A stretch of DNA of 64,000 bases, taken from NCBI GenBank assembly GCA_900770655.1, contig CAAGLA010000014.1, forward strand, positions 6,787 through 70,786, in the 5' to 3' direction. The position numbers and the translations under genes are program-made. This DNA comes from Bacteroidaceae bacterium (GTDB lineage: Bacteria > Bacteroidota > Bacteroidia > Bacteroidales > Bacteroidaceae). Shown piece by piece: positions 51,234-60,236 of the stretch (position 1 is the stretch's first letter; each line of letters starts with the position of its first letter). A model generated the notes under the pieces. That model was not told the DNA's origin and ran no database searches. It saw nothing but the letters and a program-made list of their open reading frames with translations.

Positions 51234-51968
51234 TTAGTTCATTGATACGTCTATTATATTATGCCCTGAAGAGTATAATATCTTGAAACCATCGTCGTAT
51301 ATTCCGTATACTTGTTCTACAAGATGGCAATCCCCGTAAAGGACACTTATCAAAAAATCGAATGGGAAATAAACAATCCCATTATCATTTTTTACAATGT
51401 TGTGATAAAAACTACCTACAACATATTCATATGGAATAGAACTATTCTCGCGTTCAAAGAAGTCGGCTTTTACAGATGTTCTTTCGGGTACAACAACAAG
51501 CTCTATTCCCAGAGTCATTTTTATCGTATAATTATGATCGCTTATAGTATCAAGAAATGCAATATCAAAATTCAATTCATCATCATACTTGCTTTCTTCT
51601 TCTATTTCTGTGCTGAGCATTGCTATTCCATACTCATCCAAAGAACTTTCATCTACAAGATTTTCGCCATCCATTTTATCTATGGTTCTTGTCTGCCCGG
51701 TGGTTATTTGTTGTTCTATCGCCTTGAATATATCTTCGTTAAGATTTGAATAATCTCTTACATAGAGCAGGTTTATATTTGTACCATATTTCTCCCCAAT
51801 CTCGTCCAGCCTTGCCTGTACCTCATCAGCTGTCATTGTCCTCACAGCTCTTGTCCTTTTTGGTTGCTCTTGCGGAATTGATTCTTCAAAATCGTTGTTT
51901 GTGCAAGAAATTGCTCCTGCAATTAGTGCTACAACGCCTACAACATAAAAAAATAGATTCTTTTTCAT
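51234..51968 (-). CDS. Lipoprotein upstream of the MG2/Sel1 protein
   Basis: 244 residues. The signal MKKNLFFYVVGVVALIAGAI is followed by SCTNNDFEES, lipobox AISC. The mature start is rich in charged residues (QEQPKRTRAVRTMTADEVQA), then helix-forming (LDEIGEKYGTNINLLYVRDY) and later beta-rich (NYTIKMTLGIELVVVPERTS). No family is recognised. It ends 14 bases before the MG2-like gene, so the two are likely one operon. The upstream gap 51969-52095 is AT-rich and contains a small palindrome CATACGAGCGTATG but no exact promoter. Confidence 0.75.
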   Translation of the reverse strand: MKKNLFFYVVGVVALIAGAISCTNNDFEESIPQEQPKRTRAVRTMTADEVQARLDEIGEKYGTNINLLYVRDYSNLNEDIFKAIEQQITTGQTRTIDKMDGENLVDESSLDEYGIAMLSTEIEEESKYDDELNFDIAFLDTISDHNYTIKMTLGIELVVVPERTSVKADFFERENSSIPYEYVVGSFYHNIVKNDNGIVYFPFDFLISVLYGDCHLVEQVYGIYDDGFKILYSSGHNIIDVSMN

Positions 51969-52095
51969 TTTCTTAAAAATTTTAAGTTAATAATAATTTG
52001 ATTGTATAATCATACGCTCGTATGTTTTTAAAATTTTCAAATTTCACAATTTCAAACAAACTGGTTTTGCTGTAGCCTGTTCCAATATTGGTTAT

Positions 52096-53580
52096 TTAAA
52101 TGTCCTGAAGTTCATATTTGACATTGTTTATAATGATATCGATACTCCTCGAGGGTACTTTAATCTTTTTGCTTAGGATTTTCTCTCCCATCTCTGTCAT
52201 TTGCTCTTTGTTTCCACGTTGCTTGTATATTTTAAATAATTTGTATAGTGGGATAAAACGGTTAGGACACATATTGTGTGCTGTAATAAAATGTTTCTCG
52301 GCTTCGCATAGTTCTCCAATAAAAAGGTAACTGTTGGCTGTAAGGAATTCCAAATCGTAGTTCGAAAAAAAATCTCTACAATCATTACAAAGTTCTATAC
52401 ATTTTTCATAGTTCATTTCGTTGTAGGCTACAGTAGCCAAAGAAAACAACATTGCTCCTTTGTCTATGCTGTAGCTATCGGCCTTTGAGAAAACCTTCAT
52501 TGCTTCTATTTTATTGCCGTTCTTGTAATCGTTTACTGCATTGTTCCAAATGGTTTCATCCTTTATTGAATTTATTTCTTTGTATGTAAATAACAACAGT
52601 ACAATGATTATTGGGTATTTAAACACTCTTATTGCATTATTAATGTACCTGTTATTAACAAACGCTACAAAGAATGCTGTCTGCACAACATATGTATAGG
52701 ATATTGAGAATGGATATGAAAAACAACTCCATAGTATTACTAGAAGTAGAAAATGTAAAAAGCATATCCTCTCTTTATTTTTCGTTTTGCTAATGCGCCA
52801 TATTATGTAGGCTACGGCAAATATTACCACAAGCAATGTGTGTATACCGTAGTTTACAGCCAGATATAAAAATTCATTCAATGGGTGTTTTATATCGCTT
52901 GCAAGTATAGCCTCTTTTTCGTTGTCGTTGTTCTTAAAATATTCGGCTTGGAATAGCATATAGTTGCGTTCAAAGCCATTTCTTCCCCAACCGCAGGGCT
53001 TTTCTTTAATCATTTCAATAGTTCGCTCAATTATAAATATCCTACCGTTGGAAGAACTACTTTTAATGAATAACAGAACAGAAAACAAGGAACATATAAT
53101 TGTGAAAGCGATTATAGAACTTGCTCGGGATTTTAATTGGAATATATGACTTAACAGAAAAACTGTAGATAGTGACATAGCAATTATACCTGTACGGGAT
53201 GTAGATAGAGTTACAGCTACAAAACATATTAAGAATGAAATTCCGGAAACATATTTTACATAGATGTTGCCACAAACGTACATATATATAATAGCCGGTA
53301 CCGACAATGTTATGCACATTGAATATATAGACGAATTATTTATATTTGCCACAATGGCACATATAGTTCCGCCAACTCCAATTGCCACCAATGAATATTT
53401 CAATATTCTTTCTCTATTTACTGTACATCTTTTTCTGTCCAACAATAAAATGAGCAATACAAGGATTATGACAATTGTTCCTATATGTGGATTCCACCAT
53501 AGGATATCTTCTCCGGGAAAATTGCAATGGCAAAGTATGGAGAAGGCTATTGCTATTACAATTAATATAATTATTATCAT
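52096..53580 (-). CDS. O-antigen-ligase-like membrane protein with TPR tail (B)
   Basis: 494 residues, about ten transmembrane helices followed by a soluble TPR part (about 345-494). The Wzy_C/O-antigen ligase signature is GRIFIIERTIEMIKEKPCGW, with GRNGFERNY and HPLNEFLYLAVNYGIHTLLV. The TPR end includes YEKCIELCNDCRDFFSNYDL and AEKHFITAHNMCPNRFIPLY. It is a clear paralogue of the protein at 55789 (shared HPLNEFLY, CPNRF, IKVPS). By family it would join glycans to lipid carriers or proteins; the substrate is unknown. A transglutaminase-like gene lies between the two paralogues. Confidence 0.8.
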   Translation of the reverse strand: MIIIILIVIAIAFSILCHCNFPGEDILWWNPHIGTIVIILVLLILLLDRKRCTVNRERILKYSLVAIGVGGTICAIVANINNSSIYSMCITLSVPAIIYMYVCGNIYVKYVSGISFLICFVAVTLSTSRTGIIAMSLSTVFLLSHIFQLKSRASSIIAFTIICSLFSVLLFIKSSSSNGRIFIIERTIEMIKEKPCGWGRNGFERNYMLFQAEYFKNNDNEKEAILASDIKHPLNEFLYLAVNYGIHTLLVVIFAVAYIIWRISKTKNKERICFLHFLLLVILWSCFSYPFSISYTYVVQTAFFVAFVNNRYINNAIRVFKYPIIIVLLLFTYKEINSIKDETIWNNAVNDYKNGNKIEAMKVFSKADSYSIDKGAMLFSLATVAYNEMNYEKCIELCNDCRDFFSNYDLEFLTANSYLFIGELCEAEKHFITAHNMCPNRFIPLYKLFKIYKQRGNKEQMTEMGEKILSKKIKVPSRSIDIIINNVKYELQDI

Positions 53581-53710
53581 TATATATCTGCAATGTCATT
53601 GACTCCTTTTTCGTGTATCGCAGGACATCACTTTTAAATTGTGCCCCTCTCGAGGGGGAGGAGTTCTACCTGCGACGCTTATTGCAAAACTCGTCGATGA
53701 CAAAATATTG
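53581..53710. other. Intergenic gap with a CCCCTCTCGAGGGGG palindrome-like stretch
   Basis: Near 53640 the sequence GTGCCCCTCTCGAGGGGGAG forms a short GC-rich hairpin in an otherwise AT-rich region. It resembles the small dispersed palindromes seen near 3115 and 63629. No gene and no clear promoter were found. Confidence 0.35.
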
Positions 53711-55792
53711 TCATTCGGTTATTATGCTGTCATAAATAAAATGCTGTTTGCCGTCAATTACCACAAACGGCATTTCCTCCTTTCCTTCGGTGAGGTTCTC
53801 TATCCAGTAAATCTTGTTTGCCGGAACGTTTTGGAACTCAATGAATTCGTATTGCGCATACTCTATACCGGCTGTTACCCAGCCATTTTCCCAGTAGCGT
53901 AAACGGTAGAGGTTGCCGGCTTTTATTCCATTGTCGGCATTGAGAGGCGCAAAGCGTACTGCGGTAATAATTTGCGGTTCGTCGAGTGTCAGTGTTATAT
54001 TGGGGTATGCTCCCGGTGCAGTTTGCATATTCCCATCATATTCTTTTGCCCACGTCATTCTGTTACGGTCTCTGTCTAGAATTTTTACCATTGATGTGTC
54101 GTTGCATACTTTTGTAACATCTGCCGGGCTAAGGCAGTGGGCTCTTGTGGCATTATCGCTGTTCTCATACCCAAAGCTCTTGTTTGTAATCCATTCTAAA
54201 TATGAAATGTTTGCGTGAGGGTTGTTTTCCGGTGCTTGAAAACGGTAGTAGCGGAATTTGCCTTTGTGTGTAAACGGGTATTCTATAAAAGCGGGTTGAG
54301 GAGCCTCTTCAATGGTATATAATATTGTAGCTTTAGAAAAATTATACTCATTTGAACCAAGAAAATGCCCGCCAACCAAACCATTGGCTACGGTTATCAT
54401 ATTCTCTTTTCTTGGAAATTTGCGTGTTATGCGCAATGTGGTTGTTGTGGTGTCATTGTTTATGCCTTGTATCTCTTGTATGTTTGGAGTTCCATTTTGT
54501 ACTACAATGTGAAACGGGTGTGCAAAACTATTGTAGCTGTCGCCGGTACAATATATTGGCATATAAAGAATCCCCGGCAGAGTATTTTCAAATGTAACCG
54601 TCTTTGATATTGAGTCTATTACTCCCCAAGTTACAATTTTCATACCGCTATTTGCATTAAATGTAGCAAGATAGGCCAGCCTGTTATCTGTTCCGGTATC
54701 GCAAGGTAAAGTAATGCTGTATACTTTGCGGTAGAGCGATGTTACGTCTTTTATACACGGGCTTGCGAGTTCTGCAGGAATATGCTCATTTTCCCTTTTA
54801 AGGAAATATGGTGTGTTCTTCTGTGCTGCGTAAAGGTGCCGGTAGACATTTAAGCATTTTGGGCTTTCAAAGCTGAACTCATCGGGTAATGAATATTCGG
54901 CATTGAATGGATGCCAAGTGCTGCTGTCGCAGTTATACACGCTACAATGATAATGTTTCCCTGTGAAGTCGCGGTATCCAATTACATTTTCCACGGCTAT
55001 GGGTATTCCACAGGCACGTAGAATGTTACATTCCCAAACAGCAATGTCTGTACAGTCGTGTATGCCGTGAACATAGAGGTCGTATATACCAGCCGGGGCG
55101 GTACGCCTGTTCTGTCCGTTAAGGGCTCTTAGGTTTCCTATAGTGTGGTTGTAGCGTTTTACACATTCATTGAGGTTGGCTGCGGTATTCAAACTCAGTA
55201 TATTGGCAAAAATCCCGTTGAGCCTCTTTCCGTTGTTAAGGAAACCGTATGAATTTAAAGAAGTGTACGGCAGAATATATTCTTTGAACTCTTCAAATGA
55301 TAGCGATTCTGCGAATCTGCTGTTACGCCAAACCTCGAATGCGTTGTCAATGTGTTGTATGAGAAATTCTGCGGTAATATAGTCTGCATCCCATATAGCA
55401 GAATCTGTAAAAGCCACATCGGGTATGTTCTTTCTTGCGAGTAGTGTATCACGTATAGCCTGAATTGTCTTTATAGTGTCCTGTGGTATAGCATCGAATG
55501 TGTAGTGGTTAAGCAAGGTCTGTAATATGCTGTCTGTTTCACATCTCCATTTTTCCCATTCCTCACTGCCACCTTCAATATTGTTCAAGGAGTAGTGGTA
55601 CTGCATATTATCTAACAAGAATTTTGCAGCCTCATATTTAAGGCTGTCCTCATCGACATTGCAATAGTGGTAAAGTGTGTATTCTTTCTCTTTCGGTATT
55701 TCACGGTCGTTTAATAGAATAATTGCCAAAACCACGGAGGCTATTGCTATAGCAACATATACTGTTTTTTGTGTTTTCATATATTTGTTCAT
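53711..55792 (-). CDS. Membrane-anchored transglutaminase-like protein
   Basis: 693 residues. One N-terminal transmembrane anchor (VYVAIAIASVVLAIILLNDR) is followed by a long extracytoplasmic part. A transglutaminase/protease-like core lies at about 250-320: HGIHDCTDIAVWECNILRAC, GIPIAVENVIGYRDFTGKHY, HCSVYNCDSSTWHPFNAEYS, giving Cys-His-Asp type candidates. A discoidin-like C-terminal domain follows (ITAVRFAPLNADNG, YRLRYWENGWVTAGIEYAQY). It overlaps the upstream ligase-like gene by four bases (ATGA), so translation is coupled. By family it may crosslink or cleave peptides; its target is unknown. Confidence 0.75.
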   Translation of the reverse strand: MNKYMKTQKTVYVAIAIASVVLAIILLNDREIPKEKEYTLYHYCNVDEDSLKYEAAKFLLDNMQYHYSLNNIEGGSEEWEKWRCETDSILQTLLNHYTFDAIPQDTIKTIQAIRDTLLARKNIPDVAFTDSAIWDADYITAEFLIQHIDNAFEVWRNSRFAESLSFEEFKEYILPYTSLNSYGFLNNGKRLNGIFANILSLNTAANLNECVKRYNHTIGNLRALNGQNRRTAPAGIYDLYVHGIHDCTDIAVWECNILRACGIPIAVENVIGYRDFTGKHYHCSVYNCDSSTWHPFNAEYSLPDEFSFESPKCLNVYRHLYAAQKNTPYFLKRENEHIPAELASPCIKDVTSLYRKVYSITLPCDTGTDNRLAYLATFNANSGMKIVTWGVIDSISKTVTFENTLPGILYMPIYCTGDSYNSFAHPFHIVVQNGTPNIQEIQGINNDTTTTTLRITRKFPRKENMITVANGLVGGHFLGSNEYNFSKATILYTIEEAPQPAFIEYPFTHKGKFRYYRFQAPENNPHANISYLEWITNKSFGYENSDNATRAHCLSPADVTKVCNDTSMVKILDRDRNRMTWAKEYDGNMQTAPGAYPNITLTLDEPQIITAVRFAPLNADNGIKAGNLYRLRYWENGWVTAGIEYAQYEFIEFQNVPANKIYWIENLTEGKEEMPFVVIDGKQHFIYDSIITE

Positions 55793-57342
55793 TTACATTC
55801 GTTCTTAATCCTCAGTACATCGCCCGAAGGTATTTTTACTTTTTTATTCAGTATTATTTGGGCAATGGCATTTCTGTTATAGTCGTCATTGGTGTTCTTG
55901 TAGCATTTGTATAGTCCTTCTAGTGGTGCGAACCTGTTTGGGCACATATAACCGGCATTTTTGTAATGGACAATAGCACTATTGTAATTGCCCGATTCCA
56001 ATAGAATATCTCCGGTTAGCAGCTCAAGGTTATACGATGACATATACCTGTGGAGCTCTTCCGACACCTCCAATGCTTTGTCGAGTTCGCCGGCAAAATA
56101 TAGTTCGGCCATATAATTGTATAGGTAGAAAGTCTCTTGTGAAAAGTGGGGATACAGCTTTTCCAATTCGGATAACATTTCCCTGTTTTCACCTCTGGCA
56201 GCTCTGTAGGCAGCCTCGCTCCAGCGGCAGTGGTAATAGAAGTGCCGGAGAAGATTCATTTGTGCACAAGCCAGTAGAAGAATTGCCACAGTAGTGGCGG
56301 TGTTCCGTGTTTTAGTTATAGAAAATCCTTTTTTTCTTTTTATAGTGGTTATTATAGCTGCTGCATTGCATACAAAAAGTGCAATATTAGGCAACGGATA
56401 TTGCAGCGGGTATGAAAAAAGAGAAAATATTAGAACCGTAACCACAGTACAAAGCCCTATAAATGATTTTTCGCGATAAAATATTATAATGGGGAAAACT
56501 AATGCCGAAATGAATAGTATAACCCCGCCAATACCATAATCGACCCATATATACAAGAACTCGTTTAAAGGGTGTCTCACCTCGTCGGCAAGTATGGCAT
56601 ATCTGTCTTCGCCATTTTCCTTAAAATATTGTGCCTGTTTGTCCATATAGACTTTTTTAAAACCGCCTTCCTTCGAGTACCCGGTTACAGGCCGTTCTTT
56701 TATAAGTTCTATGGTATTTCTTAATATGAACCATCGTCCGGTGGTCGACTCCTGTTTGTAACTGCTAAAAATAAAAACCGACGTAATGGCAACAATTATA
56801 AAACCCGTAATAAGTTTTGGGCTTTTGAATAGTTTGAATTTTAATTGAAGAAATATAATTGCTGTTATGGCTAAATTAATTATTGCCGTTCGGCATCCTG
56901 TAGCAGCTATTGTTATAACAGAAATAACTGCTACAGGAATATAAATGCTCTTTCTACCTTGTTTACACTCAATTGTTTGGTTTAGGACAAGCGGGAATAG
57001 CAAAGACAAACATAGGGCCAAACCGGCAGTATTGTCCATTGTACCCAATAGCCGGCCGCCGGTTGAAACCTTTTTAATTATTGCATAAAAGCATTCGTAT
57101 GCTGTTGTTAGCGTTGCAATATCGCCAATAATGCTTTTTGGGAACACTTCATTGCCTTTCTTGTAATGTGCTCTGTATATTTCGTACAGTAAAACAAAAA
57201 TAAAAGCACCGCATCCACAAAACCACTGTGCAACCAAATGGTCGTCTTTGAAATATCCCATTCCGGGCATAGTAATTCCGGCAAACAGGCATATATATAA
57301 TATATATCTTGTGCCGCAGTTTCCTGTAGCCACCTTGTTCAT
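55789..57342 (-). CDS. O-antigen-ligase-like membrane protein with TPR tail (A)
   Basis: 517 residues. About ten helices lie at the N terminus (YILYICLFAGITMPGMGYF, FCGCGAFIFVLLYEIY, KLITGFIIVAITSVFIFSSY). The ligase signature is GRWFILRNTIELIKERPVTG, YSKEGGFKKVYMDKQAQYFK and HPLNEFLYIWVDYGIGGVIL. The end is a TPR region (LEKLYPHFSQETFYLYNYMA, GELDKALEVSEELHRYMSSY, CPNRFAPLEGLYKCYKNTND). It overlaps the following transglutaminase-like gene by four bases and is a paralogue of the protein at 52096. Together the three suggest a dedicated glycan or protein-modification unit. Substrate is unknown. Confidence 0.8.
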   Translation of the reverse strand: MNKVATGNCGTRYILYICLFAGITMPGMGYFKDDHLVAQWFCGCGAFIFVLLYEIYRAHYKKGNEVFPKSIIGDIATLTTAYECFYAIIKKVSTGGRLLGTMDNTAGLALCLSLLFPLVLNQTIECKQGRKSIYIPVAVISVITIAATGCRTAIINLAITAIIFLQLKFKLFKSPKLITGFIIVAITSVFIFSSYKQESTTGRWFILRNTIELIKERPVTGYSKEGGFKKVYMDKQAQYFKENGEDRYAILADEVRHPLNEFLYIWVDYGIGGVILFISALVFPIIIFYREKSFIGLCTVVTVLIFSLFSYPLQYPLPNIALFVCNAAAIITTIKRKKGFSITKTRNTATTVAILLLACAQMNLLRHFYYHCRWSEAAYRAARGENREMLSELEKLYPHFSQETFYLYNYMAELYFAGELDKALEVSEELHRYMSSYNLELLTGDILLESGNYNSAIVHYKNAGYMCPNRFAPLEGLYKCYKNTNDDYNRNAIAQIILNKKVKIPSGDVLRIKNECK

Positions 57343-57389
57343 ATCGCAATATAGTTCCTTTTTCGGTTATTATATTTGTTCTTCTGTCA

Positions 57390-57437
57390 CAAGTGGAGCT
57401 GTGTCGAAAATCACGATTTTTGACACAGCTCCACTTG
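57390..57437. repeat. Large hairpin-forming inverted repeat
   Basis: CAAGTGGAGCTGTGTC pairs exactly with GACACAGCTCCACTTG; the stem continues through six further pairs to a CACG loop, 22 pairs in all. It lies between the gene at 57581 and the ligase-like gene at 55789, and may terminate the former or be a mobile repeat. Confidence 0.65.
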
Positions 57438-57455
57438 GTTTATAAGAATTAACAA

Positions 57456-57566
57456 AATACAAGGCGTTGAGATTTATGGCGAAAAGAGTGTACATAGGCA
57501 CTCGACAGAGCCTTAATACCTATAACAACAAAGTCGTTGGTTTATTACTACACTTCGCCTTGTATT
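57456..57566. mobile_element. Short element bounded by inverted repeats, possible MITE
   Basis: AATACAAGGCG at the left is the exact reverse complement of CGCCTTGTATT at the right, 111 bases from end to end. No transposase is inside. A clear target duplication was not found. The size and termini suggest a miniature inverted-repeat element or a remnant of a larger one. Confidence 0.45.
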
Positions 57567-57580
57567 ATCTTCTTTGCGGC

Positions 57581-58063
57581 CTATCGTCGCTCATCCATAA
57601 CAACAACTCTTTCCCTTGCCGGTTGGTAACGGACAATATCGCCATTTCTTAGTCCTTCCCTTACTCTTTCTCTGTAAGGCTTTTTGAAAAAATGGAAGCC
57701 TTCGCCATTTCCAAAATAGACTTCTTTGGGTTGCCCGTCGTTTTCCCATATTTCAACAAATGCAGCATAATCCCATTCAAGTGATTCTTTTGTTTTGTCG
57801 TATCTAAACGTCACTGTATAGAATCTCTTGCCATTATGTTCTCTCCACATATTGTCGCTGTTGTAGACCATTACTTCCGAAATTTCGGGTTCACCGTATT
57901 CTCTATAATAGTCGGGCCCGAAGTTCAGTACAACCTCTTTTGCCTTTGCTACAAGGTACTCATTTCTTTCTTGTTCGTCCATTCGGTTGAAGAAACCTTT
58001 GCCGGACTGTGCTGCAACCTGTATACAACAAGTTAGTGCAATTATACAAGATATTGTTTTCAT
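57581..58063 (-). CDS. Secreted hypothetical protein, 160 residues
   Basis: The start at 58063 gives a signal peptide MKTISCIIALTCCIQVAAQS. The mature protein is mixed alpha/beta: NEYLVAKAKEVVLNFGPDYY, ISEVMVYNSDNMWREHNGKR, FYTVTFRYDKTKESLEWDYA and VYFGNGEGFHFFKKPYRERV. No family is recognised. Its promoter, leader and signal sequence were copied to 60017-60158, where the gene is broken. It is one of several small exported proteins on this strand down to 61093. Confidence 0.75.
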   Translation of the reverse strand: MKTISCIIALTCCIQVAAQSGKGFFNRMDEQERNEYLVAKAKEVVLNFGPDYYREYGEPEISEVMVYNSDNMWREHNGKRFYTVTFRYDKTKESLEWDYAAFVEIWENDGQPKEVYFGNGEGFHFFKKPYRERVREGLRNGDIVRYQPARERVVVMDERR

Positions 58064-58129
58064 AAGAACTTTTTGTTTTGAGTTGCTGATTTGCACTTTT
58101 GTATTATTCAGGAAGGTATACTAATCAAT
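57988..58129. repeat. 142-base segment duplicated at 60017-60158
   Basis: Covers the end of the upstream gene, the leader and the first codons of the 57581 gene. The second copy has the same length and about four differences by eye, so the duplication is recent. Confidence 0.8.
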
Positions 58130-58748
58130 CATTGTTATCATCTTGCTGTTGATTGATGATGCTGTTCCTAATGTCATCCGGTGTATATCCAAACCAAGTC
58201 GCCATACTGCCTCCCGGAGCTCCACACTCCTCCAGCATTGTCATATAAGAATCATATTCTTCTCTTGCCTGTATGGCCTCTTGTTCGTCTCTTGCCATTT
58301 CAAGTGCAATATTGAGCCTTCTTCTATGAGCCTCTTCCCAAGTTATTTCTTCATACTCAACAAGGAACCAACGGCCCGGAATATTTTTATTCTGTTTATA
58401 GAATGACTTAAAATTAATGTTTTCAATATTTCCAAAAACCTCTTTTCTTTGTAGGGCAATATCTTTTATCGATTGTTCGAATTTTGGTCCCCACAAAGCT
58501 ATAGAATCCAGTACATTTTTTTCTTCAAGATCGCTCAACCATTGATTATACAAGATTGTTACGGTACACGAATCTTCGGCATTAGTACATACTTGGTAGG
58601 AGTAGTCCCTGTTTCTTGTCAGCAACTCTCTTACTGTGATTTCTTCCCATTCTTCGTTTTGGTACTCTGTTGTAATTGTTGCACTGCATATTCCTAAGGA
58701 GAATATCATTGTGCAAGTTAACAACAGTCTCTTTCTTAATTTAGCCAT
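58125..58748 (-). CDS. Secreted hypothetical protein, 207 residues
   Basis: The start at 58748 gives MAKLRKRLLLTCTMIFSLGI with CSATITTEYQ, a signal peptide or possibly a lipoprotein signal (GICS). The mature part is helical and charged (VRELLTRNRDYSYQVCTNAE, EEITWEEAHRRRLNIALEMA, DEQEAIQAREEYDSYMTMLE). It ends in an Asp/Asn-rich tail. No family is recognised. It lies 61 bases upstream of the start of the 57581 gene and is likely co-transcribed. Confidence 0.7.
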   Translation of the reverse strand: MAKLRKRLLLTCTMIFSLGICSATITTEYQNEEWEEITVRELLTRNRDYSYQVCTNAEDSCTVTILYNQWLSDLEEKNVLDSIALWGPKFEQSIKDIALQRKEVFGNIENINFKSFYKQNKNIPGRWFLVEYEEITWEEAHRRRLNIALEMARDEQEAIQAREEYDSYMTMLEECGAPGGSMATWFGYTPDDIRNSIINQQQDDNND

Positions 58749-58901
58749 ATTCTTTAATTTTAAATAATACTTTTGGCTGAGATATAAATCAGAAATCATT
58801 AATAAGAGATTGTATTGTTCGAAATTGTCGAATTTCGAACAATCAATTCTTACTAGCTTATAATCATTTTTACTCAGCCATTAATTTATAATTGTTTTTA
58901 A

Positions 58902-59497
58902 TCATCTTATTTTTTTGATTGAATAACAACCGCCGGGGTAGTTGCAAAGCAGTTTATATTTTTGATTACCCACATTAAAATTTAAACTGTAACTAAAAGG
59001 TAATGGCTGATTATTGCCGCTATTTGTTCCTGTCAGTGAACCGGGCCTAAAGGTTGTAAGTTCCTCCGTGAAGTCTCTATTAAGACTGTCTAGAATTTCT
59101 TTACTTGGGTAATTTTTGCAGTCGTTGACAATATAATAGAATTCGTATGAGTATATATCACTTCCCGTTAAACTTATTTGTGTCTTATCGTATTGTACGT
59201 CGTTGGTGTTGGTATATTCGTAGAAATCTAATGATATTTGATAGTCTTTATACAATGTTTGACCATTATAAGTATAACCTGTATTAATTTCGAACAGTTT
59301 AAATTCATCGTTGAAATGAACATCTATTGTTCCGTCCAAAACACCATCACTACTATCATCTTCGGTAACGCTTCTAGTCATTCTGCGTTCGGCCAAAGAA
59401 CCGAAGTTCTCATCCCAGTACTCGTCGTTGTTGAACTGTGCATCATAAACATTCCGAATACCGCAGCTGCGCTTAATAAAAGAAATTTACTTTTCAT
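58902..59497 (-). pseudogene. Secreted protein gene broken by a frameshift after the signal peptide
   Basis: ATG at 59497 opens a signal peptide MKSKFLLLSAAAVFGMFMM. The expected cleavage site and mature start (AQFNNDEYWDENFGSLAERR) follow one base out of frame; the rest reads on to 58902 (DGTIDVHFNDEFKLFEINTG, LTGSDIYSYEFYYIVNDCKN, KLLCNYPGGCYSIKKIR). The shift lies between about 59440 and 59480 with no long homopolymer. Either the gene is inactive or the sequence has an error there. A shorter start within 58902-59396 would lack export. Confidence 0.65.
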
Positions 59498-59509
59498 CTC
59501 TATTAAATT

Positions 59510-59697
59510 TTAATTGTTATTTTGTGTATGTCCTGTAATATATATTGCCTTAAATATTATGGTATATGTACCGTCAAGCAAAGGTTCTGTGGAAATGGGT
59601 TTTTCCATAGAAACAATATACCGCAAATGTTTGTTCCGCCTTTTTGTGGAAGCTTTTACATTTAGCATTATCAAGGCGTTACACCCATTTGCGTAGA
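59510..59697 (-). pseudogene. Remnant of a DUF3244-like secreted protein gene
   Basis: The minus strand reads SMEKPISTEPLLDGTYTI near its end, close to EEFISTELLPSGTYTI of the intact gene at 63177. The DNA after it (ATATTACAGGACATACACAA) matches the intact TATTACGGAACATTCACAAA. The promoter is also conserved (59698-59729), but the signal peptide and most of the front are missing. It is a decayed paralogue in opposite orientation to the intact gene. Confidence 0.6.
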
Positions 59698-59729
59698 CAA
59701 AAGTATTTTTTGTAAAATCCGAGTGCAAA
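59698..59729 (-). promoter_or_regulatory. Promoter of the DUF3244-like remnant
   Basis: TTTG (59729-59726), a 20-base spacer, TACTTTTG (59705-59698). The flank GGATGCAAAAAATTTGC is shared with the promoter of the intact gene at 63109-63140. Confidence 0.65.
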
Positions 59730-59936
59730 TTTTTTGCATCCGAGTATATCCCAAAAGTGAAAAATAAATTTCCGTTGGTTGTTAAAGAGTTGTAAATCAG
59801 CGAGTAAAATTGTGCATTTTTGCGTTTTTTTATTTCAATTCCTTTATAGAATTTGGATATTATTGGATGCTTTTTGGCGTTTTTGTCTGTAATAGCGACA
59901 CAATTCTGCTTGTTTGCACAAAAAATGGTTCAGTAA
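59730..59936. other. Gap with no gene seen
   Basis: AT-rich sequence between the DUF3244-like remnant and the truncated copy of the 57581 gene. Only short frames without protein character were seen. Confidence 0.4.
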
Positions 59937-60092
59937 TCAGTTATTCGCAACAGATTGCGGTAATGCGTCCAAAACTGGATTTGGGATTTTCCACTCACTG
60001 CGTGGAAAATATCGGGTGAAGAAACCATTGCCGGACTGTGCTGCAACCAGTATACAACAAGTTTGTGCAATTATACAAGACATTGTTTTCAT
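59937..60092 (-). pseudogene. Truncated copy of the 57581 secreted protein gene
   Basis: Reads MKTMSCIIAQTCCILVAAQS with GNGFFTR, matching the signal peptide and mature start of the 57581 protein, then leaves the homology at about 60017 and stops at 59937 after 24 unrelated codons. It sits in the duplicated segment 60017-60158. Confidence 0.75.
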
Positions 60093-60158
60093 AAGAACTT
60101 TTTGTTTTGAGTTGCTGATTTGCACTTTTGTATTATTCAGGAAGGTATACTAATCAAT
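60017..60158. repeat. Second copy of the 142-base segment
   Basis: Same length as 57988-58129 and about 97 percent identical by eye, including the TATTATTCAGGAAGGTATAC flank. It carries the leader and first codons only. Confidence 0.8.
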
Positions 60159-60236
60159 GGCGGTTTTTGCAATTGAAGCAGTTCTTTGTATTTGAATAAA
60201 ACCTACTAAATATATTGTAATTTGTATGTGTGTGAA

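Noticed and set aside
57467..57652. 61-residue plus-strand frame in the inverted-repeat element
   Set aside because: Begins in the short element and runs into the antisense of the 57581 gene; not a transposase.
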